A DNA stretch of 64,000 bases, from NCBI GenBank assembly GCA_949987705.1, contig OX465281.1, positions 2,830,001 to 2,894,000 of the forward strand. The letters run 5' to 3'. The translations under genes were made by a program, and so were the position numbers. This stretch comes from Thereva unica (lineage: Eukaryota > Arthropoda > Insecta > Diptera > Therevidae). Below are positions 35,319 through 46,844 of the stretch, piece after piece. How positions within the stretch are numbered: position 1 is the first letter of the stretch; every line of letters begins with the position of its first letter. The notes beneath the pieces were generated by a model. It was not told the origin of the DNA. It did no database searches and saw only the letters and a program-made list of their open reading frames with translations.

Positions 35319-35623
35319 AGGCCTACCCTAAATGAAAAGTAACGCGGAAGTGAAGTAGAAGTGAAGTAGGCATAATTTTTCTCAAAATTTAAATGTAAAC
35401 CAAAATAAAAAGCGCATAAGAAGTGTAGCAAGTAAACACCCTTACTTTCTTAACTTTTGTTTACTTCTTGTACGGTTCTTACCGCACGCTTACTTCTCTA
35501 AATGACTTTTCGAAATTATTCGAAATTTAACTTCTACTTCACTTCTATTTAGGTCACTCTCATACATTCATATGCAATGGGACGTAACTTTACCTCACTT
35601 CACTTCCCATTTAGGGTAGGCCT
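35319..35623. mobile_element. 305-bp MITE nested in the hAT element
   Basis: The ends are AGGCCTACCCTAAATG on the left and the same word inverted on the right, followed by diverged GAAGTGAAGT tracts. AAT flanks both sides (35316-35318 and 35624-35626), fitting a 3-bp target duplication. No coding capacity. Confidence 0.75.
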
Positions 35624-36147
35624 AATGGAAAAAACCGAGCACGTAAGCATATAAAGCATTCGAGATTTATTCTATATCGATTCGAAAAAACGAAACACAC
35701 ATACATGCAAAGCCTTCGAGATTCCATCTAAAAAGCGATTCATTATAGCGTTCCTTTTTTATCATTTTCGATAATGCTTTCGAATCGTTCTCGATTTCGT
35801 TATCGAAGAAAGCTTTCGCTTTTTATGAATCCCTCTCGCTTCGATATCGAATCGGAATGTTTGCAGGGTGGTGACATTTCCAAGCGTACATGCGTTTCAT
35901 TCAGACAATATAGAAGTGTGTGTATTCAAATGCGACTTGACGGAATATTCTATGAATGGGATGCATGCAACGCAAATGTCGATCTACTTTCAACTTTTTC
36001 TATATTGCCGCATTCGACATGTAGCACACACAATCATACACTCGTTACTTAGATTTTTGGGTTATGTCGGCACGGAATGCAACTACGAATTAAGTGGTGT
36101 ATACTCGCCGCATATCGTGAAACCGCTGAATGCAACGCAATTACATA

Positions 36148-36265
36148 GGGCGCTTTCAGTAATGCAGGATGCGTGCGCAAATGACTTATTCAGCAATTGA
36201 AAGTGAAAGCTTTCAATGACTGAATAAGTCAATTGCGCACGCATCCTGCATTACTGAAAGCGCCC
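36148..36265. mobile_element. 118-bp near-perfect palindromic MITE
   Basis: The left arm begins GGGCGCTTTCAGTAATGCAG and the right arm is its inverse complement for about 45-55 bases with very few differences, meeting at a short GAAAG centre. ATA flanks both sides (36145-36147 and 36266-36268). The 3-bp duplication and GGGC start suggest the PIF/Harbinger group, as an inference. Related words (AATGCAGG, GCATGCGCAA) occur near 23940-23970. Confidence 0.8.
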
Positions 36266-36659
36266 ATAAATATAAGCTTGATATTGCTTCCGACCGGCAA
36301 GAACAGTCGTACGCAAGCAATTGCAAATTAGTTTCAAATCGGTCTCGTTTCTGTCGACTCCTGTGTGGATTCTCATTTTTTTTTTAATTTTTGATTTTGT
36401 GAATAAATATGGTTACACAAAGAAGTGTTTGTTTCATTTAGAAATACTACCTATGTACGGTTCCAGAATAAAGCCTCTTTAACATATGTAACTCTTAAAA
36501 AATACTATTTATATATACGGTAATTATTCGGCAAACTAACCAAATATTCGGCCGAATACGAAGATTAAAAAATACGCCGAATATACCGAATACGAATATT
36601 CGGCCGAACATTCGGCGCATCTCTAGTACGTAATATTAGGTTCAAACTAATGGATCGCG

Positions 36660-37060
36660 TTACCGAACGATGTTGACTGTTTTTGGCGTGATAGTGATGC
36701 TATGGATATTTATTTTTACCAGGACAGCGCCACCTGCCACACAGCTCTTGAAGCATTGGCTCTTTTACCTGAAAAATTTAATCGGCACATCATTTCTCAA
36801 AATGGAGACTTCTATTGGCACAAAAACAGAGCTGCATTGACGAAAAACATTGAAAAAAAGGATGAAAAATTTCATCAAAAGAATAGCCGTTTGTAGGAAG
36901 AAGCCGAGGCTGAAATATCGCAGATATTGTGTTTCATTATTAACTTTAGAGTTTGTTCTTTAGATTAAAATAAGAATATCTTCACTTTATCCAAAAATAT
37001 TGTGCTTTTCTGCTGATTTAAAATGACATCTGTTGTTGAAAAGTGAGCTAATCATCCTGA
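36660..37060 (+). mobile_element. Tc/mariner-like transposase relic
   Basis: The plus frame 36702-36896 reads YFYQDSATCHTALEALALLP and then KFNRHIISQNGDFYW. This corresponds to the middle aspartate block (FQQDGAxxHTA...LL...F..R.IS..G...W) of insect Tc/mariner-like transposases. Only the C-terminal part is left. A TTTAAAATGACATCTGTTGTTGAAAA stretch near 37017-37042 recurs as TTTAAAATGACACCTCTTGTTGAAAA at 44540-44565, probably a shared transposon end. Confidence 0.7.
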
Positions 37061-38555
37061 GCTGTTTTACTAATTTTCCCCAAAATCTACACCAAACATA
37101 AAAGCCGTATCTATAGAATGATCAACGATGGACAATCAATATCACATGGTACCAATGTCTTCACACACACTCAACACGATAGATAAGTTGGCCTCAATTC
37201 GAGATTAGCACAACTTTCTAATAAAAATTTCGGATCTTTACACTTGATACCTTTGGGCGTGCACCTTACCTAACCTCCAAAATAACACAGGCATGCAGAT
37301 AGGCAAAGGCTCTTATCAGCTCTTTACTTTCGCAACAAACAAACTTCACGCATTTTTCAACGAAGCTGAGACACTTTTATATATATATAGAATACACGCT
37401 CACAAACAACCAGCTCCACCTAGTTTTCAACCTGGCTAATTCTCGGTATTTTTTCAGAAGTCGAAGTTTATTATCCACTATCAGGAAAATAGCTGCGCGA
37501 TCGATAAGATTAACCGATGAATCACGAAATTTGCTAAGCCACGAATTGCACCACACCTGCCCTAAGTACACCTGACAATTTTCGGTTGTAGTTTTATTAT
37601 TGATAGCGCTGTAAAACACAATTAAAGCGACAAAATCTGACGAAATTCGTTGTATGAGCACAAGCGTTGGCTACAACCAGTATTTTTTACTCAAAAACAT
37701 AACCATAATAACCAAAAAAACTTCGACAGGCTATTGAATAAAAATTAGATTGATGTAGCCGCCACGATCGTGGTCGAGTAGTCGTAGCCGTAGTCAAAAT
37801 TGTGTGCACCATGTACGATCAGTTTCGTCTCCAATTGTGTTTACAGCATAAAAAAATTGAATCTGCAACTAAAAACTGCCGCCATTTTGACTATTCTATT
37901 ATTTTCTATAAATTATGCAAATCATACACACTTATCCCTCTATCCGTGAAGCACAAAAGTAGCTAAGATCTGACCACAAGAAATATATCACAACACTTTT
38001 CGACACTATACCATGGACTATGCTCGAAACACTGTCGGTAACCGTTCTGCCGAGTTGACGAGGTCTTCCGCGCCTAATCTAATCTCCACTGATATGATTA
38101 TGAATAGCGGAGTTTCCCCTCAGCCAGAGCTCCGCGCGTTCGGGTGTGTTTCACTACGATTTCAGGTGAAATATCTGCACCTGTTATCATGCGGAGTATT
38201 TAGATAAAAATTTTCGTCGTTTATTTCCCAGGCAAACAATTGCGATCGTGGACAATTCGCCGCAACATAACTCAATCGTTTTCACTAAATTCTTGCTTTG
38301 AAATGCTTCAAATTTTGGGAACGACGTGTATGAAGTGACAAAGTTGTTCTAAGAAATGAAAAATTGCAATAATTTGTAATCTTAGTCAATTGTAAATTAT
38401 CGTCGGGTTTTGGAATTTTAAGCTTAAATCCATTGAACTAGCCGAGCTTCAGAACAATTGAACCCCGTGAATCATCGATACCAATAAAATCTGATAGCGC
38501 TAGATTAGTAATGAACGAAAATAGTATTTTTGGTTTCCGAAGCCACAAATTGCGC
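37061..38555. other. Anonymous noncoding DNA
   Basis: AT-rich sequence with no recognised gene, transposon protein or inverted repeat. The short frames 37377-37661 (minus) and 38013-38207 (plus) lack support. Confidence 0.3.
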
Positions 38556-38559
38556 AAAA

Positions 38560-39180
38560 TACTGAGGTACTGAGTTATTGGTCCATCCAATTAGCTAAAC
38601 TCCAAGTTATTGGAATTGGCCCAACTCTGAAGAACTTGATCGAGAGTTTACTTTCTTGCAGTTCAATTAAGGTAGTATTAGATAGCATCAAATCTAAACC
38701 CCACAACATATCTGCAGGTGTGCCCCAGGGGTCAATTTTATTACCCACTCTTTTTCGAATCGTGATAAATAACTTACTCTCTGTCGCTTCCAACCCAATT
38801 CACGGCTCCACTGATGACAGTATTCTGCGTTACTCATACCCCTTTGATAATGCAAAACAAGCATATGCCTGATCCTATCTTGATGATCGTGAGCTTATGT
38901 CCAACTAAAGCAAAAGGGACATTCCATATTGAACCATTCTTGATTGAAGCTATAAGGATCAGGTTGAATTCAATGTTTTGTACTTCGAAGAAAGGTCGTT
39001 TTTCACCTTCCCAACCTGCAACACCTCATCTTCCTATCAGTGTGAGTGGATGGTGTAGAAAACTGGCTGACCCATCTTTCTACATCCTAGGCCTGACAAT
39101 AAGGAAAGATCTCCGATGGCACGATCACATATTCCAAATCGCCAAACAAGTCTTTGGGATTTCTTGAGAGGTGCGAGTTC
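38560..39180 (+). mobile_element. LINE reverse transcriptase relic (CR1/Jockey-like style)
   Basis: The plus frame includes HNISAGVPQGSILLPTLFRI (RT motif B; family pattern GVPQGSxLxPTLF), then NLLSVASNPIHGSTDDSIL, where the usual FADD of motif C has become STDD. A frameshift follows, and a later block reads ADPSFYILGLTIRKDLRWHD, the thumb-region sequence after the catalytic motifs. Nonfunctional. A sister fragment with VVLDAV.SK words is at 41050-41090, and related words are in the chn intron. Confidence 0.85.
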
Positions 39181-39194
39181 CTCCTCCAACCAAG

Positions 39195-39275
39195 GAGGGC
39201 CTCGGTAGTCTAGGGGTAAGGTGCCTGACTACTATCCTAGAGGTCTCGGGTTCGAATCCCTGCCATTTCCTTACG
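39195..39275 (+). repeat. tRNA-derived SINE head, best copy
   Basis: The A box TAGTCTAGGGG lies at 39206-39216 and a perfect B box GGTTCGAATCC at 39249-39259, about 33 bases apart as in tRNA genes. The sequence resembles Asp/Glu/Gly-type tRNAs, but the acceptor stem (GCCTCGG) has no partner and the 3' side runs into a SINE body. The same family occurs on the minus strand at 19436-19520 and 5338-5420. Confidence 0.75.
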
Positions 39276-39489
39276 GGATTATATCTCTCCTTTTGCAAGC
39301 CTTTATGGGCTGGGGCCCCATAAGGATTTCGATGGTGGTTTTAGGGTCACATTTCCGCCTGTAGCGGCAATAGAGGAAGTATGTTTTCTCAGAGTTGCTT
39401 CCCCGACGTTTCGCCAACAGCACGACCTTCTTTGGAGGCTATTTGGTTGTTTGTATTGCATGGTTGGGCATTAGGGCTTGCCTGTTCCC

Positions 39490-40052
39490 GTCTAAAGTAA
39501 CAAGGCTTGCTCCTTCCAAGGCTTAAGGCGGACCAGCATCGAGGGCGCACCGACCCCTAACCTGGGCCGTTCTGAGCCCTGGGCCAATTCGGCTGGACCC
39601 TCCAGAAGACTTCCTTGCACGGTAACTAGTTGTTTCGTGGTCAGAAGAGTCTCCGGATTGTTAGTCGCAAGCACGCCAATTCTGACACTTTCCGCTATTT
39701 CACAGAAGGTCGGCTTTGGAGTCATTCTAGACTTCATTATGGGTGCGTCCGACTTCTCTGAAGGCTTTTCAAACCGTATGGCCAAATCCTTCGCCCTTTT
39801 CGCCAGGTTATTACGCTCTAGAGAACATCCAGATGATCTAACCCTCTTCTTATTAACCAAATCGGTTTCCCTTTCTTCCTCTGGGGCCACGCAGACCCTA
39901 CCAGCCCCTACACGGGAGTAGCCAGCTTCCAGATACCTGCTGCGCCACCCCGTCTTCTGAAAGCAGTCGCCTCTCCGATTAGGTGCCCTTACTTCCGCAG
40001 GAGATCTAAGGAGATCTCCCAATGAGGGAGTGATTTCAACGTACTCCATCCC
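39490..40052 (-). mobile_element. LINE ORF1-like fragment
   Basis: A 185-codon minus frame contains a basic, Lys/Arg-rich N-terminal half (KKRVRSSGCSLERNNLAKRA) and a segment ESVRIGVLATNNPETLLTTK. The latter resembles the conserved segment of ORF1 proteins in I/Jockey-like LINEs (aliphatic strand, then P.. L....L..VQ). No zinc knuckles remain. I infer ORF1 from this pattern and the LINE-rich context; a chance frame is possible. Confidence 0.5.
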
Positions 40053-40059
40053 TATGTTT

Positions 40060-40955
40060 ACGGGCGCAGACTGCCCTTCATGAAGAAGAATCCCGAAAAC
40101 TTTCCTTCACTGGGACCACATTCGACACCTTGAATGGATCTAAAAATATCTAACTGGCCTTGTAGGTCGCTCTTTTGGGAGCTGTGGAGCCCCAAATGTG
40201 TTTGGAGCGTTAAGAAGTGCTTCACCTTGAAAAGTGTTTTTAAGGTAATTTTATATTGATACCACGAGCTCGTCGAGAAAGGACTGGCGCCCATGCAGAG
40301 CTACGTAATTGTGGGGCTAATTCAAACCGAAGTTCGCCTGCTCCATGGATCTCAAGCAGGATGTGGCCTAAGGCCATGCACGATCGGTCTTGGAGTCATT
40401 GCTCCCTGCTTGTGAAGTGTCCGAGTCATATTGATGAGTACATAGACTTGGCTAGCTACAAACAACGCCCTCAAAAAGTGCCATCAAAATTTTATTTTTT
40501 GCTCGAAATTATTTTTCGCATTCGTTTTGGCGCCCCTTACCACCTAGCGCCTAGGGCGACCGCTCCACTCGCTCTACCCTAGGGCTATCTCTATCTTCCG
40601 ACTAGAGCTGCTGTTCGACATTGCACTCCATAAAATAGATTGTCGAACAGTACAAAAGGGCATTACCTAAGCCTCTAGTCTATCACATAAAAAACCCCAT
40701 CGACTCGTACTGAAATGTATTGTTACGTTTTTTTTCGACTTACCGACTCGTAGGACAAACTGAGGAATACGGAGAAGCTTCAAGATCTTCAATTACCGTT
40801 CGTTCAAAATCTCAATAATAGATGGCGCGATGTTAACTGACTGCATAATCGTTACAAATCGTTCATTCAAATTTCTTATAGATGGCGCGTAAATCACGAC
40901 AGTATCTTTTCGTATCTAGTATGGTTGTTTTAAATATTTCACAGTACATGACACC
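40060..40955. repeat. Mixed repeats including an AGATGGCGC copy
   Basis: The part 40690-40915 carries TAGATGGCGCGATGTTAACTG and TTATAGATGGCGCG, matching 23225-23400 closely. Upstream (40510-40680) is a dyad-containing stretch with TGTTCGACATTGCACTCCAT and TAGATTGTCGAACAG. No gene. Confidence 0.5.
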
Positions 40956-40959
40956 CGCT

Positions 40960-41300
40960 CAGTTGACTAAACTTCAAACTATATTTTAGTGTCAGCTGAA
41001 TTTTAGCCAACTAGCTTGAGAGATCTTTTTCTGGCCTTTCAGTCAATGTAGTATTAGATGCAGTTGAATCTAAAACCCCAAACCATCTCGGCCGATGTTC
41101 CGCTGTGCAATTTTAGGCTATATCCAAAGCCTCAACCTGGACGGTTTTTACACAATACTTTCCTGCCGAAGCTCTTTGAATTCCAACCATGGCCCGCACC
41201 CCCTTCTAACTAATTTAACTGTTTGACTTTTTAACTTACCCTTAAGCTCGGGCCTCCGCTGTCTAAACACTGTCGCTAACGATTGCTTCGCTCAGATTAA
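40960..41300 (+). mobile_element. LINE relic related to 38560-39180
   Basis: The words AATGTAGTATTAGATGCAGT and TGAATCTAAAACCCC align with the RT region at 38660-38700. The coding frame is destroyed. It is short and heavily decayed. Confidence 0.55.
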
Positions 41301-42395
41301 TTGCTTCTAATAAAAGACGATTTCAAATTTAACACGATTCCATGCATACGAGGCAGAAGGAGATAATCCCCTGCACGCCCTTGAAGTCATTACCATCGCC
41401 TCCTCCCTCCATGGCTGGAGACAGTTTTGAGTTCGTGCCGATTTTAAAATTGCTGCCCACCCCAAGGTACAGGGGGCGTCGCGCAGGAAGCTCGGCGAAT
41501 CTTTGAGAAAAATGTTCCGAGATCTCCAGATTACCACAAAGACACATATTCTGACACTGAAATCAATTTGGATCTTCTTCAACTAGAAACGGGAGGCAAT
41601 TTATCAACGGTTTACACTCTTTGCTACTTGCAGTCACCGCGGCAAAATTAATGAGCAACGGCTTCTATCACTTAAATACCTGAACACGTTCGCATAATCC
41701 ATCATCACCTATTCACTCCATTCCGTATGGGATTCGACTGATGCTCATAGTGCAAAGTATGAAGAAGTGCCGGGGCCTCTGCCAGCCCGTCGTCTTTAAA
41801 GCGAGCTGCGTGTGTTTGCCTTCTTCTGTTTGCCCAGGTCCCGATAATATCAGAACAACAATTCAGGATAGCAACAAGGTCGGCTGTAGCACCAAGTGCG
41901 TAGCCTGAAATTGATGCAACTTGTAAGTGAGTCGCCTCCCACCACCACCAGCCGCTAAGCAAAGAAAGTTCAGCTCGCAGCGCTCCTCGACGAGATGTGG
42001 ACCTACCGACCGTGTATATCTGATCGTCCTGAATGGATTAATCGCCCGACATGTCCGAAGAAAGTGAAGCTCATTTGTCATAATACGGCTGTCATGTGCG
42101 CTGCAGCTAAACAAATGAAGGCCGAGGCCAAATGAAAGCCACGCTTGCTGCACTAATTTCCAGGCAGTACGAGGAGAGCCTCTTAATTGATGTGATGAGT
42201 GAGGCTCCCATGTGAACCTTGTGTTTTTTATTCGCAGTGAATTATTTAGAAGTCCGCACATCAAAACAATCGAGGTGAGGAAACTTCCTTCCAGTGCCGG
42301 TGGCTCGTGTTGGGCCCAGGTGAGTAGTCACACAAACAGAGCCTCTCCGAAACTGTAATTTGGTATTTTACCTAAAAAGGAAGGAAGATAGGTCA
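41301..42395. other. Anonymous DNA, probably old LINE sequence
   Basis: Two minus frames (41582-41307 and 42264-41863) show no recognisable domains. The plus strand near 41590-41760 has words reminiscent of post-RT LINE sequence, but not enough to claim. Confidence 0.3.
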
Positions 42396-42399
42396 CTTC

Positions 42400-43330
42400 A
42401 ATGTAAATTGGAAGATGGGCCGACGGTGTACAGGACAACGCCTCGATGACATCGAATTGTGCCCGAACAAAGTTGTCTGAGAGATTGCAGTGGGCCTGAA
42501 AGCGGTGCCCTGAAGCTTGCCCAGCACAAAACAATCTGTGGAAATGGAGAAAACCAGTGTCAGTACCTTGGGAAAAATCACTCACTCACAGCCCGCCCTA
42601 AAGTACCTGGGAGTGATGATAGACCATACTTGGAGGTCATGGCGCTATTTGTGCAGCCCTTCCAACAACGCTGCACAATGTAGGGCCCTAGACCGAGTGA
42701 TCGCCTCCTGATGCCAAGGGTGATTAGCCCAGTCCTGTTATACGCAACGTCAGTGAGGGCAGCAGCAGCGTTGCACAGGACCGCCAACAGAAGAATGTAG
42801 AGGGCCGCGTACGGACTAAGCTTCCTCAGCGCGTCTGCGCATACAGGACCAAGTCCGACGATGTCGCGTGCGTGATAGAGGAGGCATGCGTCTCTATAAT
42901 GCAGCATATGTTCCAAGGCAGCCAAATACAGTTCCCCGTCAGATGACGCACTGCGAGGACGGAACAGAATGGCAAGGGAAGTAGGACGAGTCTATTAACG
43001 GTCGGTGGGGATAACTCAAAAGAGAGAGATGCATTGAGTGGAGAAATGAGTTACGACGTCACGCAGCTCTTGAGTGGACATGGAGGACGTAGGAAATACC
43101 TTCATCGTTTCGAGCACGATAACTCACAGCTATGCCCGACATATCCACGTATCCAGAAGAACGTGAGTGTGAGTTCTTCTCCAGGAAGGTACGCCGAGGC
43201 TATGACAAGCCTGAGCATTCCTTACCAACGTCTCTGGGCAGCACTACCTCCAACGCAACCAGATCTCTGGATACAAACTACGAAAGAGGAAGGCAGGTTA
43301 GTCTTTTCCCATGAGTAATGCTCTACCAAC
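42400..43330 (+). mobile_element. R1-like LINE relic, post-RT region
   Basis: The plus strand reads QPALKYLGVMIDHTW (about 42590-42635), then LMPRVISPVLLYATSV (about 42710-42755). It ends with ISYDVTQLLSGHG-type sequence and GGRRKYLHRFEHDNSQLCPT (about 43035-43140), the C-terminal block with Cys/His residues characteristic of R1-like elements. Several frameshifts. It is the best local relative of the split copy at 11100-11416 and 14137-14380. Confidence 0.85.
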
Positions 43331-43689
43331 ATTAATACCAAGGCCACATATTCTTCCTCTTCCTCAGTACACCCATGACTCTTAGATTAGAGCCATACTT
43401 AGGTTGTTGGAGATAAACCTTTTTTCGAGCACTGCCGAGGCAGTCTTGGTGTGAGAGGTCTATCTGGATAAGCTTCATATTGAACGAAGTCATTCAGGTG
43501 GCTCTGACAGAATTTTGGATCTAAATGATATTAACCAGAAGAAGAAGAAAAAAGGAATCATTCGTAACAGCTAAGGCAACGTACCGTTGCAAAGTCTAGG
43601 GCTGAAGGAAGAGTTCACTAGCTGTTGTCATTGGATTAAGGCCATGAATAAAATTCACTCTTTGTACTACTAGTCCATTATGTCCAAGT

Positions 43690-44480
43690 CACGGTGCAAT
43701 CTTCTTCTTCTTTACGCTCCTTTAATCCCTCATGGGACATAGGGCGGAAACAGTGGATTCTAATCAAGGGCTTGTTTGGCCAGATTTTCGTTTTCGCGTC
43801 GCAAGGTGTGGCCAACCCAATTCCATTTCCTTCGCCTGATTTGGTCATTATCCTTTTTTGGCCGGCACGGCGCCATAGTTCTTCGTTTGAAATTCTATCT
43901 TGTCAGCGGATTTTTAGGATACGACGCAGGCATCTGTTGACGAAGACTTGTAGGCGCCCTGTGATGAATTGGGTGACTTTCCATGTTTCGCAACCGTACA
44001 AAAGTACTGCCTCAACGTTGGAGTTGAACAACCGCAATTTGGTGTTAGTGGAGATCTCCGTTGATCTCCATATGCGGGACAGGCATGCATATGCGCCTCG
44101 TGCTTTATTTATTCTGGAACTGGCATCTTCTTCTGCACCGCCATTTTCGGTAATAATCCTACCGAGGTAGCAGAATTTATCTACCAGTTCACGTCACGGT
44201 TATTCAGCGCTGTCCGTTCAATGGTGTTTGCATTTATCCGCATTTCTTTAGTTTTAGTCGGATTTAGCCTTAAGCCTGCTGGACTACTTTCTGTTGCCAA
44301 ATTGTTTAACATGTTCTTAACATTATTGTGCACCTTTAGGTTCAAGTTACTCCCACAAGCAAAAGTTTTGCTTGTTTACGTATCCAGACAGATGAAAATC
44401 AGCCTCATCATCACTCAGAATAATTTTGTACAAAAAATCATGATCGATTCGATCCAACAATGGAAACCTGCTAATTTTTA
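43690..44480 (-). mobile_element. RTE-like LINE 3' half
   Basis: The minus strand reads KFCYLGRIITENGGAEEDAS near 44180-44120, then ACLSRIWRSTEISTNTKLRL and VEAVLLYGCETWKVTQF. The tail RISNEELWRRAGQ lies near 43890-43850. A 3' end of the type CCGCCCTATGTCCCATGAGG at 43755-43725 precedes the terminal GATTAAAG. The order matches RTE-like endonuclease/RT proteins after motif C. Small lesions only, so it is younger than the copy at 17427-19330. Confidence 0.85.
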
Positions 44481-46550
44481 ACTGTCAAATGTAATCGTAA
44501 CGACATTTGTATGCTGACAGTTCAAAAATGGCGCGAAATTTAAAATGACACCTCTTGTTGAAAACCTCTGCTGCGATATAAGTTATGCAGCGCCTTAACA
44601 AACTGAAAAATGCTCGAACCCTGCAGGATCGAAAACCGCCCCAATTAAGATCTAGCGTCTAAGCATCAGGACCGAAACGCAATTTTGAAGCCAGCATCTC
44701 AAAACCTTTGCGCATCGAAGGTGAGATCGCCGTGGTCGGAATTCCAGCAATTTTTCATTTTAATCCGGTGAAGGAGGCTCTGGTGGTTTATTTGCGAAGC
44801 TTTCACTTTCAGTTTGTTGTTATTCCGCCATGTTTTGTTTGCGTATTCAGCAGAAAGAGCTTTAAAAGAGGCTCGCTTTGAACTGAGCTTGACTGCAACT
44901 CGGCCCTCTAGTTTCATTCGTAAATTAAAACTTTGTCAAAGCTCCGCACTAAAATTTGTCTTCCGAGCTTCTGTTGTGTGTGCTTGTATTGGATAGAAAA
45001 GTACAGCTTCCGCAGAGAAAACAACAACCCTCCGAAGTTTGCTACATCTCACAGGCAGATGTCGGCAGCTATGTGAAACTTTGATTAAGGAGTGTTCCGG
45101 CACAAACGCATAAACAAAAATTTCGCTCGCTCCTTTTAGCTCCGATTGTTTTATTGATCCGCAATGAGTTTTAATTTAGTTCGCCTGGAAAAACGTCAAA
45201 GCTCAGTCGTCCTTTAAAATCGCGCCTCCGAATAACGCTCGCGAGTGGAACAGTGGTGGCCAATGAAACGTTTTCCTTATTTTGATAACATTTTCGCAAA
45301 TTATCTGGACCAGGCGCAAGTTTTTCATCGCGGAAAAATGCAATATCGTCAGTGCCTGACGTTCTAATAGTGGTGAAAGTTTTGCGATAGTTTTTCCTGT
45401 ATTTTTTTTTTTAATTTGTGAATGAACCAATAGAGAAAATCATTGGAAAAATGCAATTCATGGTATGTTTTGTTATTATCGATTTTTCGCATACAAAATC
45501 ATCTGCGGGAAATTCTAATTCTTTGATTGGGAAACCATATTCGAAAAAGGGAAAAAATGTCTACGAATTCAAAAACGGGACTTTAGCAGCCAGCAGGATT
45601 ATAGGATACCTTTCCATTTTCCAGGATAGTGTAATTTGCGTGGGAGGGGCATTGATTTATATTATTCTGGATTTTATTTAGATATATTTTTGTGTGTGCA
45701 CTCAATACTCAGAATCTGAATGTTCATGCGACAGATACTGGGAATGGGGGGGCTTTTGGGGTTGCCGTGTACTCACACTATAGCGGAAGCTATGCCAGTT
45801 CAGTGTTCTTATCATCCCCTCCAACACATGTTCATCGATTCATCTGCGATGATTCAATGTAGCGCCTATATGTGTACACGTAGCATGCAATACATAGAAG
45901 CGGAACAAAACAACCGAGGGTAATCGTTACATGAGGATAACGCCACTCGAGCCACCTCCATCCCCGTTTATGTTTTTTTCGTACAAATGAACGACTGTAC
46001 GATTGTCACCCGATTGAAGCTAAGAAATTTGAGGAATGCATTGGAACAGCCTGCGCCCTCTAAAAGGAACATTTAAGCTGGACAAGTTTGAATTAGTGCT
46101 GTTTTAATTGCTGCGAGTGTATTATGAAGACGTATTTACCTTTTCGACATTTTGTGCTGATTTTGCTGAATGGTAGCGTCATTTAAGTTTTCTCTGATTA
46201 TTGTAGGCTCGGTGGGGTTCAAACCTTTCACTTAAAGTAACCGTTGAAGAAACACAGAACAGAAATCTTAACCTTAATGTGTCTTAGCTAAAATAAACCT
46301 TCTTCGGTAACTTGAATCGCACGTAAAAATTAATCAAAAGTATTTTCTTTTGTGATTAAAATTAAAATGAAGTTTTTAGAATTTTAGCTACAATTATCCA
46401 TAAAATGATAGAAATATGGCAGAAATGTACAGCTAGATTGAGGGCGAAAAAAAGCGCCACAACATCTTATTTAAGTTATTGAATTCGCTTGTTTATCGTT
46501 GTCACAAGTTTATTATCTGCTTCAAGACTAGATTGAATATATTTGAACTA
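44481..46550. other. Mostly anonymous noncoding DNA
   Basis: The stretch 44480-44570 holds a transposon-end-like sequence shared with 37017-37042. The remainder, including an 87-codon plus frame at 45418-45681 with hydrophobic ends, has no recognised gene, promoter or transposon protein. Confidence 0.35.
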
Positions 46551-46554
46551 ACCA

Positions 46555-46715
46555 ACAACTTCCCAGGTTGGATGGTCATACCCTCACTCTATCCTCCAGG
46601 GTAAAATTTCTGGGTTTGATTCTAGACACAAATCTCAACTAGAAGTCGAACATCCAGGAATGGGTAATGAAAACCTGCATAGATTTTTGCGTCGGTAAAA
46701 AAAACTTCGATAAGA
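46555..46715 (+). mobile_element. Short LINE fragment
   Basis: The frame reads RLDGHTLTLSSRVKFLGLIL and then DTNLN, a stop, KSNIQEWVMK. This is the post-motif-C KYLGVxLD segment of Jockey-like LINEs. Only about 50 codons. Confidence 0.7.
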
Positions 46716-46844
46716 GATAGGGTCTCAAGCTAAAAAGCAAACCGCAAAAAAATCGGGTTGGAAATAAACGAGAACAAAACAAAGCATGTGCACAAAAAAC
46801 TCCTGAAATAGCAGGCACAACATAACGATAGAAACCTACAATAT

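Larger units (their letters stand above)
34559..36625. mobile_element. hAT-type element, 2.07 kb, with 8-bp target duplication
   Basis: GTACGTAA flanks both sides (34551-34558 and 36626-36633). Terminal repeats are TATAGATGCGCCGAAT on the left and, inverted, TAGAGATGCGCCGAAT on the right (15 of 16 match), typical of hAT elements. Both subterminal regions are full of CGAATATTCGG words in both orientations, likely transposase binding sites. No hAT transposase is recognisable inside, so it is nonautonomous or decayed. Two further MITEs are nested within it. Confidence 0.85.

Noticed and set aside
39199..39272. Functional tRNA gene
   Set aside because: A and B boxes are good, but the acceptor stem does not pair and the sequence continues into a SINE body; two further degenerate copies exist.
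43694..44170. 158-codon plus-strand frame
   Set aside because: It is the antisense shadow of the minus-strand RTE-like LINE coding region.
45418..45681. 87-codon frame with hydrophobic ends as a small membrane protein
   Set aside because: No signal peptide cleavage pattern, promoter or homologue that I recognise; length is within chance expectation for AT-rich DNA.
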